Under the pieces are notes generated by a model. That model was not told where the DNA came from. It saw only the letters and a list, made by a program, of their open reading frames with translations, and ran no database searches. From NCBI GenBank assembly GCA_942486035.1, contig CALNXK010000008.1, positions 1,484,001 to 1,548,000 of the forward strand: a DNA stretch of 64,000 bases, written 5' to 3'. This DNA comes from Porites lobata. Its lineage: Eukaryota > Cnidaria > Anthozoa > Scleractinia > Poritidae. The position numbers were made by a program, and so were the translations under genes. The stretch's first letter is position 1, and each line of letters opens with the position of its first letter. Shown in pieces: positions 30,743 to 40,694 of this stretch.

Positions 30743-33700
30743 TTAATCCTTGCTTGGTGGAGCTGCCGTCTCCAGTAGGACTAACTTGTCAACAGGTCTG
30801 TGAAGTACGGAAGTGCTTGTCTTCAACTTAACGGATCGCACAAGACCATCATGGCGGTTGGGGTACACTTCCAGGATCCGCGCAAGTGGCCAGGAACTAC
30901 GAGGTTTGCTTTCATCAAGCACTAACACAACATCATCCACTGCAAAATTCCTCTGCTGCTTGTGCCATTTCTGCCCTTCTTGAAGAGAGGGAAGATATTC
31001 GCGTACCCAGCGTCGCCAAAACACATCTGCGAGGTACTGTACTTGACGCCAGCGGCGTTTGCTGTAACAGTCTTGCTTAGAGAAGGTACCAGGGGGAACG
31101 GAAGGTCCCGCTCGCAGCAGAAGCAGATGGTTGGGTGTCAAAGGTTCCAAATCACGGGGATCGTCTGAAACTTTAGTGATGGGCCGCCCGTTTACTATGG
31201 CTTCGACTTCACACATCAGAGTTGTTATGCCCTCGTCGTCAAGTACTTGTTCTTTCGTTAAGGCCCTTAAGACCTTGCGCACTGTGCGGATGCATCGCTC
31301 CCACACTCCACCATGATGAGAACCAGCAGGTGGGTTAAACGTCCACTTGATGTTGCGCTGGAGAAGGTAGTCGTGAATCTGAGACTGATTCCAGCTATTG
31401 ACTGCATCGCGAAGTTCTTTTTCACCCCGTACGAAGTTGCCTCACTTGTCAGAACGCATCTCTTCGGGTTGACCTCTCCTTGAAATGAATCTCCGTAAGG
31501 CGTTGATAAAAGACTCTGTGTCCAGTGAGTTTGCTACTTCAATGTGTACTGCACGGAGAGCCAAACAGGTGAATATAACGCCGTATCTCTTTACCTTAGA
31601 TCTTCCGCGACGAACTTCAAAAGGCCCAAAGCAGTCAACGCCCGTGTAGGTGAAAGGCGGTTTTGAAGGCGTTACTCGATCTTCAGGTAGATCTGCTGTC
31701 TTCTGCTGACCTGTAGGTGCTTGTTGCTTTCTGCAGGCGAAGCACTTTTCCAGAACTTTGCGTACAGTCGACCTTGCGCTGATGATCCAGTACTTCTGAC
31801 GGATAAGAGACAATGTATATTCTACGCCCGAATGACCAGAAACGTGGTGGTAGTATTGGATAATAAGCTGGACCACGTGATGACCTTTGGGTAGAATAAT
31901 CGGGTGCTTGACGTCGGCGTTGAGCGGTGCTCGATTTAGGCGACCTCCAACTCGTAGAAGGCCCTGAACGAGAACTGGATCGAGCTTGTAGATACTGCTG
32001 GACTTACTCAGGTCGCTGTGATTTCTTGTGCTTGACTGCTGATCTGAACGTTTCAGTTGATCGTACTCTTGCTTGAAAGATTTATTCTGAATATACTGGA
32101 GGATCGCAGACTCGGCGTTTTTCAGCTCTGTAACACTGATAGGACTGATTGTGCTACTTTTACTTCGCGACTTGCTCTTAGGCGGTTCTTCGCGCCTTTC
32201 GTTCTTCACCAGCTTGTATAGGTTGGTCTTGTAGCAAAGAATCCAGGCCACCACCTTCTTGAGGTGAGACCACGAAGAGAACTTTTCTGTGATCTCAGCG
32301 ATGGGTTCGCGAGTAGAGGTTCTGGTCGAGTAAGTACCTATTTCTGCCTTAACCTCCGGATCGTCGTCAGGTATGAGAGCAATCATGTCAGCAGGTCGCT
32401 GTGGCCATTCATCAGTTGGCTGAATCAGGAATTCTGGGCCGTGAATCCAAAGATGAAGAGAGTCTGCTGACACACCTCTTGACGCGTCGTCCGCTGGATT
32501 TAACTGAGTGTTTATGTATCGCCACTGGTCCGGAGAGGATGTTTCGTGAATGGTTGCTATTCGATTTGCCACAAATGTTTGAAATCGTTTGTCTTCATTT
32601 TCAATGTAACGCAGGACGCAGGTGCTGTCGGTCCAGAAGAACGATTCAGAAATAGGAAGACTGAGTTCCTTGCGTGACATCGTGTCCAGCCTGGTCGCTA
32701 CGACAGCTGCTGAAAGCTCCATTCTGGGAACGGTTACTGATTTCATTGGTGCGAGTCTTGATTTGCCCATAATGAACGAGCACTTAGTTTTACCACTGCG
32801 GTCTTTAATTCTGAGGTAAGTTACAGCGCCATAACCCTGTTGTGACGCGTCAGAAAAGTGGTGCAGCTGGGTCGAACTGACCTCTCCGAAGTTGGGTGGT
32901 TTAAAGCAGCGGTCGATGGCAACTTGTTCTAGTTTAGGAAGTTCTTGTAACCAGGCCTGCCAGCGACGCATGATGTCTTCAGGAATAACGTCGTCCCAGT
33001 CTAATTTCTTGCGGCATAGGTCTTGCAAAATAAGCTTGGCGTTGAGTATGAACGGCGCGACAAATCCGAGGGGGTCATAAACTGAGCTCACGATAGATAA
33101 AATCCCTCTTCTCGTCGCCGGTCTGTCCTTGATGACAATTCTAAATCCGAGTTGATCGGACGATATATTCCATTGAACACCAAGCGCTCTTTCAACTGGC
33201 AATTTCTCGAAGTCTAGATCTTTAACTTGCGCAGCTCTTTCCGAAGCTGGCAGGGACTCGATGACTTTACCTGAATTGGAGAGCCACTTAGTAAGTTTGA
33301 ATCCTCCTCGAGCGAGAAGTTCACACAATTGACTTGAAAGGTTGACGGCCAGTTCTTCGGAGCTGACTGACTTGAGACAGTCGTCGACATAGAAGTTGCG
33401 CTCTACAGTCTCGATGGTTTCAAGATCAAATTCGGTCTTGTTGTCTTGTGCTGTCCTTTTCAGAGCGAAGTTTGCGCAACTTGGAGAAGACGCGCCTCCA
33501 AATAGATGAACTCTCATCTGGTACTCCTGTGGCTCATTGTCGAGGTTACCGTCTGGCCACCATAGAAACCGAAGCGCATCGCAGTCGCTTGGTCGGACGC
33601 GTACCTGATGAAACATTGCCTCCACGTCAGCCATTAGTGCGATTTGTTCTTCTCTGAATCGAGAGAGGACGCCGACAAGAGAGTTAGTCAGGTCCGGCCC

Positions 33701-36700
33701 CTGTAACAGCTGGTCATTCAGCGAGGTGCCAAGGTGCTTCGCGGAGCAGTCGAAAACCACTCTGACTTTATCTGGCTTTTTTGGGTGAAACACTGGATGA
33801 TGAGGGAGGTACCAGTGAGTGCCTAGTGGTCCTATGTCTTGGCAGTTAACCTTTCTGGCGTAATCCTTTTTCAATAGATCGTCCATAAAATCTCTATATT
33901 TCTCGTGAACTAGCGGTTCTCTTTTAAGTCGTTTCTTTAGAAGACTTAGACGGCGCTCGGCAACTGATCGGTTATTTACTAAGTTTGGAGGGTACGTTTT
34001 CCATGGGAGAGCAATTTCATAGTGGCCGTTCTTCAGCTGAAGAGTTTCTTCCATTATGTCCAACGCTCTTCGGTCGTTCAGCGACATAGATGCCTTGGAA
34101 TTTAGGTTGGAGTCGTTAAATTCTTGGTTGCAGTAATCGCGAAACTGCTCCTCTAAAGACTTGCTGGCTTGAATGCTGAAGTTGACCGTCGGTGACTTGG
34201 GCGTGTCTCTTCCAAGGGGACCGTTAAGGACCCAGCCAAGGACTGTTTTAGTTGCGAATGGTCCTCCGTTTTCGCTCTTTCTAATTTCTTGTGGCTGTAA
34301 TAGTTGAGGCACGTCGCTACCGATGAGAAGGCCAACCTCAGCTTCAATTTGCGGTACGGTCACTCCCTTGAGATGAGGCCAACGATTAACATCTTCTTGC
34401 GTTGCTAGGGTTTCACGAGAAACAGGAAGACTAGGCCTGGAGTAAACCATTGGAATTTCGAAGGAATTTTCTTGGTGAAGATCTGACACCAGGAGACTGA
34501 TCATTGAGCATTTGATCGGTTCGTTTTCTCCTTGAAGTGTTGTAAGAGAAAGGTTTGTTTTCTTTCCCTTGATATTTAGCTTTTGAAGCAAAGTTTCAGT
34601 GCAAAAGGAGGTATTGGAACCGGAGTCCAAGAAGGCGTAAGTCTGAATTGCATCTTTACTATCCTTTGCCTTTACGCAAACAGGGAGTATTGCGAGTCCT
34701 GTGACGGTCGTACTTGCGGAAAAACTTAACTTGGCATAGCCGTTGCTTGCTGCTGGATTAGCGTTACTGTTAGGCTTCGGCTCAGAGTTTGAAGCTCGAT
34801 TCGAGCTGGCACTGTTTTCGCCAGAGTTTTTAGAACTGTTCTTGGTGCTGTTTTGGTGGAGGAAGGTTGAATGCTTGGATGTACAACCTCTAACCCTACA
34901 GAAGCTTTCTTTCTGGCATGAACGAACGAAGTGACCGGGGAAGAGACAATTAGAACAAAGCTGCCTTTCTCGGATTAGCTTTTGCCTTTCTTCTAAGGAC
35001 TGCTTACGAAACTTATCGCACCGCGGGAACCAATGATCGGCGCTACACAAAGGACACTCTGGTTTCTTGTTTTCTGACTGGCTATCTTCTTGCTTTCCGA
35101 GAGATGAGAACGTGTCAGCCTTAGGACCTCTCGTCCTTTGTTTGATAGGGAGCTGCTTCGTCTTGCCTTCGCTAGAGACGTTTCCAAAGATCGGGTGAGA
35201 TGCTGCTCTTGCCTTGGCAGTTACAAACTTCATTATATCGGCCACGGTGACATCTCTCGCTTCCCTCTCTACAATCTGGTCGACCGTATCTCGCCACTTA
35301 ACTCTCATAGAATAAGGAAGCCTGTCTATAATCTTCTTCAGGTTGTCTGGGTTATCGAGCTTATTTAGGTAGCCGATTTCCTTCAACGTATTAACGCAGC
35401 TAGTTAGTTGAATGGAAAACTGTTGTAAAGCTGGTCCATCGTCAGCTCTGATTGTTGGGCCATCTACCAGCCTTTTTACGTGTGCGGCGGCAATCTTATA
35501 ATTCTGCCCATAGCGTTCTTGAAGCAGTCTCCTTGCCTCTGTATATCCTTCTTCTTCGCGCATGGAGAGACAGCTTTTCATTAATTCTTGTACGACTCCA
35601 GAAGTATACTGTACAAGATAGTAGAGACGTGCACTTGAACTCAAGGTTTTTCTTTCTACGATGTGTTCAAAGGCGCGCACAAAGTCACAATAGTCGATAG
35701 GGTCGCCGCTGAACACTTGCAGACTCGGCTGCGGTAAGGTGAGCGCTAACACACCTTGCTGTTGCTGCTGAATAAGCTGCTGGATGGCTTGATTTTGACG
35801 CTCGTGGTTTTCTATCAGGCGCTGGAATGACTCATCTTGGAGGCTATTTGCACGATAATAATCTGGAGAAACGTGTTGCTGAACTGGACTGGTTGTGGGA
35901 TACCATTTGTGAGCGCGAGGATTCAGAGAACGCTTCAGTGATATTGACTCATCGTTATGCTTATTGAGATGTTCACGCGAAGGAGTAGCTGCTGGGAAGG
36001 TCTGTTTAGGAGTTGGGTTGCCTGTGGTGCTTCCCACTCGCGGAGTAGAGGCGATCTTGGCTTGTGGAGTTAGCTGGGGTGAATGGTCATTTGGATCCCT
36101 TACGTTTGAGCGGGAACTGATCTCTCGACGCTCGATTGCTTCATTTTCTTCATAAGCTTTCCTTTCGGCCTCAGCCTCGGCTATCTCAGCTTCAAGCTCT
36201 ATCTGTGCCTTTCTTTGCTGGAGTCTCATTTCTTCGATTTGAAGCTCGTGCAGGTTTTGGAGGGCAGCTGCCCGAGCCTCAAGTGCTGCCTTTCTCGCGG
36301 CCGCCTTAGCCTTTGAGCTGGCTGAACTGCTGGCGACGGAACGCGTATGAAAGGATACGCGTGACCCAACAGTGCTAACGGAATCGCGTGGTCGAACGTT
36401 TATTGGCGTTACTGAAGTTTGAATTGCTGGCTTGTTAAGCCATGAAGTGATTTCCTGTTCCAGTTCTGATACGATTTCGAGCACTGAATTGTAATATCGT
36501 GAGGACTCCTCCTGTTCTGACTCAGTTTTTATGAGACCGTGATAAGCCTCGTGCGCAACCTGAAATTCCTGAAGGACTTGCTGCAATTCCTCGCGAACTT
36601 CGTTAAGTGCCTCGATGTTTTCGCATTCTGCCATTAACTCGTTCAGTTTGTTTACCTTTTGAGATACATGCGCCTCGGCGGAACTACGAACCAATTTTAA

Positions 36701-36757
36701 TTGATCAATTAATTTGCCATTTCCGGAAGCCATCTTGCTAATCTGATTACTTGTCAA
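30743..36757 (-). pseudogene. BEL/Pao gag-pol polyprotein with one internal stop
   Basis: The frame opens at ATG 36757 (a second ATG is eight codons later) and is uninterrupted for 1771 codons. It meets TGA at 31442-31444, then continues open in the same frame to 30743, about 2004 codons in all. Domains in order are an alanine/glutamate-rich coiled coil (about 150-210), the gag region (about 345-500) and Cys/His knuckles (568-633). Next come an aspartic protease with DSG at 711-713 and RT with Asp1044 and YVDD at 1123-1126. RNase H has Asp1303, Glu1347 and Asp1377. Integrase has an HHCC module (His1638/1642, Cys1672/1675), Asp1708 and Asp1770. The TGA falls two codons after Asp1770, so the third catalytic residue (near codon 1820) and the C-terminal domain are cut off. 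All these activities serve the element's own replication in virus-like particles. Confidence 0.9.
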
Positions 36758-36911
36758 TTTAGCGGGACAAGCTGACGACTGACAGGTCTAAAAACGTAAC
36801 GCGGATATGACGTGCGTGACGTGACAGATTCTTGGAATTCCTTCACGGTTGGAAGATTCGTGAAAGGAGGATGTGCATCAAATTCGAACAAAATGTAATT
36901 TACAAGGACAG
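36758..36911 (-). other. BEL 5' leader
   Basis: 154 bp between the 5' LTR and the gag-pol ATG. A primer-binding site should lie next to the LTR, but the bases after GGTATT (CTGTCCTTGTAAATTAC) do not show the usual TGG start. I therefore cannot identify the priming tRNA. Confidence 0.5.
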
Positions 36912-37890
36912 AATACCAGAACCAAAAATCCAAGTAAACCACTTAACACGGTGCGCGACATAAAACGAACTCGACGAGAAGTGAAGGAAGTAACATGAAC
37001 AGATTTATTGAACCAGAGATCAATGTTCCTAGCACAGAGGTCACAACTTGATACAGAAGAATCGACGGGGTCGATTGACAAGACAAAAGGTCCTTAAGTT
37101 GTGAAATCGGTACAAGTCGTACAAAGTCGGTTCGAACTGAAAACGATAAAATCGAACGAAAACTTAGCTAAGAATACATAGAGTGCAAATATATCTGACT
37201 AAAAACCGATGATACCAAATAGCGAACGAGAACTAAATAACACTAGAAAATACATTAAATCAGCCTATAAAGTTATTAAAGTAATACGGCGATAAAACTG
37301 CTGGTATCAATCACTCAGCATACTCATGTTGAAGAGTAGCGCATAAGACCCTTAAAACCACTGTAGCTCAATGATGACAAGACTAAATAGATTCCTCACA
37401 TAAACAGAAAAGATTACAACAACGATGTTGCAAGTCGATAACCAAAACTAAGCTCTATTATTCCTATAATGACATCGATGCTGAAAAAACTAAAAAGAAA
37501 GGGAAAACTATACTCACTTTGGTTTACACACACACCGGTGCTTTCTTGAATCAAAAGCTAAGCTGAACTTGATAGTTGATGAGCACGAGTGTAGATAGAA
37601 ATGAAGCCCCAATGGCTGACAGAAGTTAACACCATGAAGTCTACACTAGAACTGAACTAACTAAGATGAAAACGCTAAATTTGTAATAAAGAAAACGTGC
37701 TTGAAAACGATCTAGAAATTATTACGTATTTCCCAGGCGGACATAACAAAAAAGGGCTGGGAAAGTAGCCGTGGGCTTATCAATAAAAATCATCATTTAT
37801 GTAGGCGATAATCGATTTATAATAACTACCGTAAGCACGTTCATGCACCAATAAGGGATAACGAAAAGAAATCACGTTTCAAAACCAACA
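36912..37890 (-). repeat. BEL 5' LTR
   Basis: 979 bp and nearly identical to 29603-30581. The visible differences are single bases in CTCA(A/G)TGATG, AAAG(G/A)GGAAA or its equivalent, CCGGTG(C/T)T(T/A)TCTTG and TTTA(T/C)AATAAC. The minus-strand AATAAA copy is at 37004-37009. Confidence 0.9.
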
Positions 37891-38268
37891 ACGGCTACTT
37901 GGCACCTTCAAGGCTGTACGTTCATCCTTTTTCTTAGCTTGACTTCTTGTAGTTACTGCACAGGCCTCTTGCCAGCTGGGGTTTGGATTTTGTGCGTCTC
38001 TGGCATCAGGTACGTTGCCAATAATAAGGTCGTAGATAGGATCTGAAAGGCACTGCGCTTCTACGTGGCCCTTAAGATAAGGTGTATCGACATAAATTCT
38101 TGCTATGGGCACCTTCCTTGCAGTGTTGTCAATAAGCAACATAACGTTAAAGTCTCCGGTGAACTGATCCTCGCCGACAAGGTCCTTCTTGACTACTACT
38201 CCACTGCAACCAGTATCTCTTAAAACGTCAACAGTCTTCTCTCCAACTCTACCTTTTACAACAGGCAT
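37891..38268 (-). pseudogene. Gypsy aspartic protease
   Basis: The minus-strand frame from 38268 carries the retropepsin active-site triad in VLRDTGCSGVVV, about 20 residues in, and later YDLIIGNVPDA, a typical flap-distal segment of Ty3/gypsy proteases. It would process the gag-pol polyprotein. The frame is offset from gag and overlaps the last codons of gag, so either ribosomal frameshifting or a past indel links them. The reading runs straight into the BEL LTR at 37890, which supplies three foreign codons and a stop. The protease is thus cut off from integrase by the insertion. Confidence 0.8.
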
Positions 38269-38285
38269 CTTACTTCTTACTCCAG

Positions 38286-39548
38286 TTAAGGGTTCAACAG
38301 AGGCATTACTGACTTAACCAAACAGCCAGCACTAACTTGACCAAGTTGCACAGGCTTACCATCCTTACCTTGGCCTCCTGACTTTCGTCCACCTGATCGA
38401 CAGTTCCTCGCTTCCTGACCTTGCTTGCCACACAGGAAACACCTTTTAGCTAGAGTTGGGCAGTTGATAGCTTTGTGTCCGCGGGCATTACACTTGTAAC
38501 ACTGGAGGGCTGTCGTATCACTCTGTGCAGTCTTTGTTTCCTCCACCTTAGGCTGTACTTGTGGCTTCTTGCTCGCAGAGCTGAAGAGATGCTTCCCGTG
38601 TGCTTCTAAGTACTGATCGGCAATCTTTGCTATCTGAGCAACCGTTTCCGGAGCTCTTTCACGGAGGTGAATAGCTAACTCTTTTGGACAAGAATCGATG
38701 AACTGTTCTTTCACTATTAAATCTTTCAGGCCTTCAAAAGAACGTTCAGTGTTCGACAGCTCTAACCAACGTAGCAAGTATCTATCCAGTCTCACTATGA
38801 ACTGTTCAGGACTCTCGTCAACTTCCAGCTTTGATGCTCTAAATTTGCGACGATAGCCGTCCTCTGTAAGGTCATATCTCTTCATCAAAGCTAACTTCAC
38901 TCGGTCATAATCTTGGGCTGCTTCCTCAGATATTCGCGAATAAACTTCTAGGGCACGTCCAGACAAAAGAGCACTAAGTTTCGAAGCCCATCCTGTCTTC
39001 TCCGATTTAGCTGTAGTTGCAAATCTCTCAAATCGTCGTAGGTAAGCATCCAAGTCGTCCTTGCCATCAACAAATGAGGGAAGCTTGGGTGCCTTGGCCC
39101 TATCCTCTCTCACTTCAGCACGTTCGGTATCGTTACGGCCTTGTGCTAGACGAGCGAGCTCTAGTTCATGCTCTCTCTTAGCGGCTTCAATAGCCTCTTT
39201 CTGCTTCAACAGGTCTGCTTCCAGTTCTAATTTCCTCAGTTCGCGTTCTTGCCGCCTAGTTTCCCTTTCTTCGTCTTCTCTTCTACGCCTTTCCTCTTTC
39301 TCTTCTTCTTCCTTTCTTCTGTCTTCCTCAAGTATTCGACGTCTCTCTTCTATCTGCCTACGTTTTTCTTCTTTCTCTTCCTCTTCCCTCCTTCTTTCTT
39401 CCTCAAGTTTTCGACGTTTTTCTTCTTTTTCCTCTTCTTCCCTCCTTCTTTCTTCTTCTAACTTTTGTTGTTTTTCTACAAACTCGAGCAGCTTTTCTCC
39501 TTCCAATCCGAATTCTTTCCCTATCTGCAAAAGCTTTTCCATTTCCAC
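38286..39548 (-). CDS. Gypsy gag with coiled coil, SCAN-like capsid and two zinc knuckles
   Basis: 420 intact codons on the minus strand. Residues about 25-135 are almost entirely Glu/Arg/Lys in repeating EERRREEEEKEE units, a long charged coiled coil. Residues about 155-325 form a helical capsid region with YRRKFRASKLEVDESPEQF, DRYLLRWLEL and KEQFIDSCPKELAIHLRERA, resembling the SCAN domain of vertebrate zinc-finger proteins. Residues about 350-385 hold two CCHC-type knuckles (CYKCNARGHKAINC and CFLCGKQGQEARNC). Gag would assemble the particle and bind element RNA. It is the only uninterrupted gene of this gypsy copy. The opposite-strand serine-rich frame (39061-39591) is a shadow of the Glu/Arg repeats. 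Confidence 0.85.
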   Translation of the reverse strand: MEMEKLLQIGKEFGLEGEKLLEFVEKQQKLEEERRREEEEKEEKRRKLEEERRREEEEKEEKRRQIEERRRILEEDRRKEEEEKEERRRREDEERETRRQERELRKLELEADLLKQKEAIEAAKREHELELARLAQGRNDTERAEVREDRAKAPKLPSFVDGKDDLDAYLRRFERFATTAKSEKTGWASKLSALLSGRALEVYSRISEEAAQDYDRVKLALMKRYDLTEDGYRRKFRASKLEVDESPEQFIVRLDRYLLRWLELSNTERSFEGLKDLIVKEQFIDSCPKELAIHLRERAPETVAQIAKIADQYLEAHGKHLFSSASKKPQVQPKVEETKTAQSDTTALQCYKCNARGHKAINCPTLAKRCFLCGKQGQEARNCRSGGRKSGGQGKDGKPVQLGQVSAGCLVKSVMPLLNP

Positions 39549-39674
39549 TGCAGTAGTTCACAGCAAACACACTCGATACACTTCCTTGTAACAGTTCTTC
39601 TCACTTCTCTGTATGCCCCTTTTTCTTGAACTGTCCTTTCCTGGTTACTGTAGTCAGCAAACAATTGAATTCCT

Positions 39675-39692
39675 CTCCCGGACAGGCCCCCA
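39675..39692 (-). promoter_or_regulatory. Gypsy primer-binding site
   Basis: Directly inside the 5' LTR (one base away) the minus strand reads TGGGGGCCTGTCCGGGAG. The TGG start and location fit pairing to a tRNA CCA end. Which tRNA is involved was not determined. Confidence 0.6.
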
Positions 39693-39693
39693 A

Positions 39694-40172
39694 TGTTACG
39701 CGGGTAATCTTTTAGAGGACTGGTAGCTTGCAAACCAAACTGAACGCAGGGTTGTCGGAACAGTAACAAGGAGATTTATTCCAAGAATGAACGTAGTTTC
39801 CATTGAGTAAAACTCCACAACAGCACTCAACTCGATAAACTTACACGGCCACCGCCAACTTCACTTAATCTTGATAAACTTACACGGCCTCCGCCAACTT
39901 GAATAAACACTGCTTCCGTCACACTTGAGTAAACACGACTAACGTCGAACTCTTCTCGCTTGTGAAAACTAGTTAAAACTTAACTCGGACTCGCCTACTT
40001 ATATACTTTTACAATAAGATTCTAGAACTTTCTAAATAGCCTAATTATAGAAAGATTACAAAATATACCGCTTTTAGAAAGGCTTACACGAGATCCTAAA
40101 ATAAACAAACTATGAACTCTCGCGAAGCTTCTAGAAAGTCACGCTAGTCACGCAATACAATTTTTCGTAACA
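39694..40172 (-). repeat. Gypsy 5' LTR
   Basis: TGTTACG...CGTAACA, 479 bp, with the minus-strand TATATAAG at 39998-40005 and AATAAA at 39775-39780. That is the promoter-to-polyA order expected for U3 and R. The same direct repeat of AAACTTACACGGCC as in the other LTR is present. Confidence 0.9.
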
Positions 40173-40694
40173 ATCATATATTCTAGCTTTAATTATAGTT
40201 ATAGATATGAAATAAATCTTATCCGGATAATGTACGCAGCTAATTCATCGATTCTGTACGGCAAAGAAAAAAACTGTCCGGATACTGGGCACCTGAAATC
40301 AGTACTTAGTGAATGTTTCTTACCTCCGTTATTCCAAACAAATCGAATTTCACGAAGAATTAATAAACTTTCTGAGAACCTGACTTCTTGAAGTATCTTC
40401 ACGTTAAATATAAAACAGTCTTTTTGAAAATACCACATATTACCTACCCTTTTCTGAGCAGCACTAATTTTACTGCGCAGTAAACAGGGTAAATATTAGC
40501 CACGAAAAGTGTACTCACCTGAACAGTACGGCGTCTTCTGCGACTGTTTCGCAAGCTTTAAACTCGCCAAAACTTTCATCTCAAAGGTGAAATGTTCAGC
40601 TTTCATTCGAAACCCTTCGTTTGCCGAGAAATGAAAAGGGCGCCTCAAAAATTGAGTTTTTGTTTTAAGTGTCCGGATACTGGGCAACATACTG

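Larger units (their letters stand above)
29603..37890 (-). mobile_element. BEL/Pao LTR retrotransposon nested in the gypsy element
   Basis: Two 979-bp LTRs (29603-30581 and 36912-37890) flank a single long gag-pol frame on the minus strand. The element interrupts gypsy between protease and integrase. The LTRs differ at only five bases that I could see, so insertion is recent relative to gypsy. The LTRs begin TGTTGG but end GGTATT, not in the usual CA. The flanks show no clean target duplication; both sides contain AGCC followed by G/C and T, offset by three bases. One in-frame TGA interrupts the polyprotein; otherwise the copy looks almost intact. Confidence 0.9.
26200..40177 (-). mobile_element. 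Ty3/gypsy LTR retrotransposon, Gmr1-like, interrupted by BEL/Pao
   Basis: The element proper is 26205-40172, flanked by the 5-bp duplication ATCAT (26200-26204 and 40173-40177). LTRs of 478 and 479 bp begin TGTTACG and end CGTAACA. On the minus strand the order is 5' LTR, primer site, gag, protease, [BEL insertion 29603-37890], integrase, reverse transcriptase, RNase H, polypurine tract, 3' LTR. Integrase upstream of RT is the Gmr1 arrangement, unlike most Ty3/gypsy elements. The pol region has at least two frameshifts plus the BEL interruption, so the copy cannot be autonomous. Length without BEL is about 5.7 kb. Confidence 0.9.
25329..40694. mobile_element. pogo/Tigger-like non-autonomous element split by nested LTR elements
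   Basis: The left end CAGCATGTTGCCCAGTATCC (25329) and the reverse complement of the right end (CAGTATGTTGCCCAGTATCC, ending 40694) are inverted termini, flanked by TA on both sides (25327-25328, 40695-40696). CAGT-type ends with a TA duplication are characteristic of the Tc1/mariner/pogo group. The 13-bp motif CCAGTATCCGGAC occurs at 25340, 25516 and 25536 and inverted at 40276 and 40671. Without the 14-kb LTR insertion (26205-40172 plus one ATCAT) the element is about 1.4 kb. No transposase is seen. Confidence 0.7.

Noticed and set aside
31442..36757. Reading the BEL polyprotein as a host gene
   Set aside because: Protease, RT with YVDD, RNase H and integrase in one frame between matching LTRs identify it as a retrotransposon.
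39061..39591. 176-codon serine-rich plus-strand frame
   Set aside because: It is the complement of the Glu/Arg codon repeats in gag and carries no features of its own.
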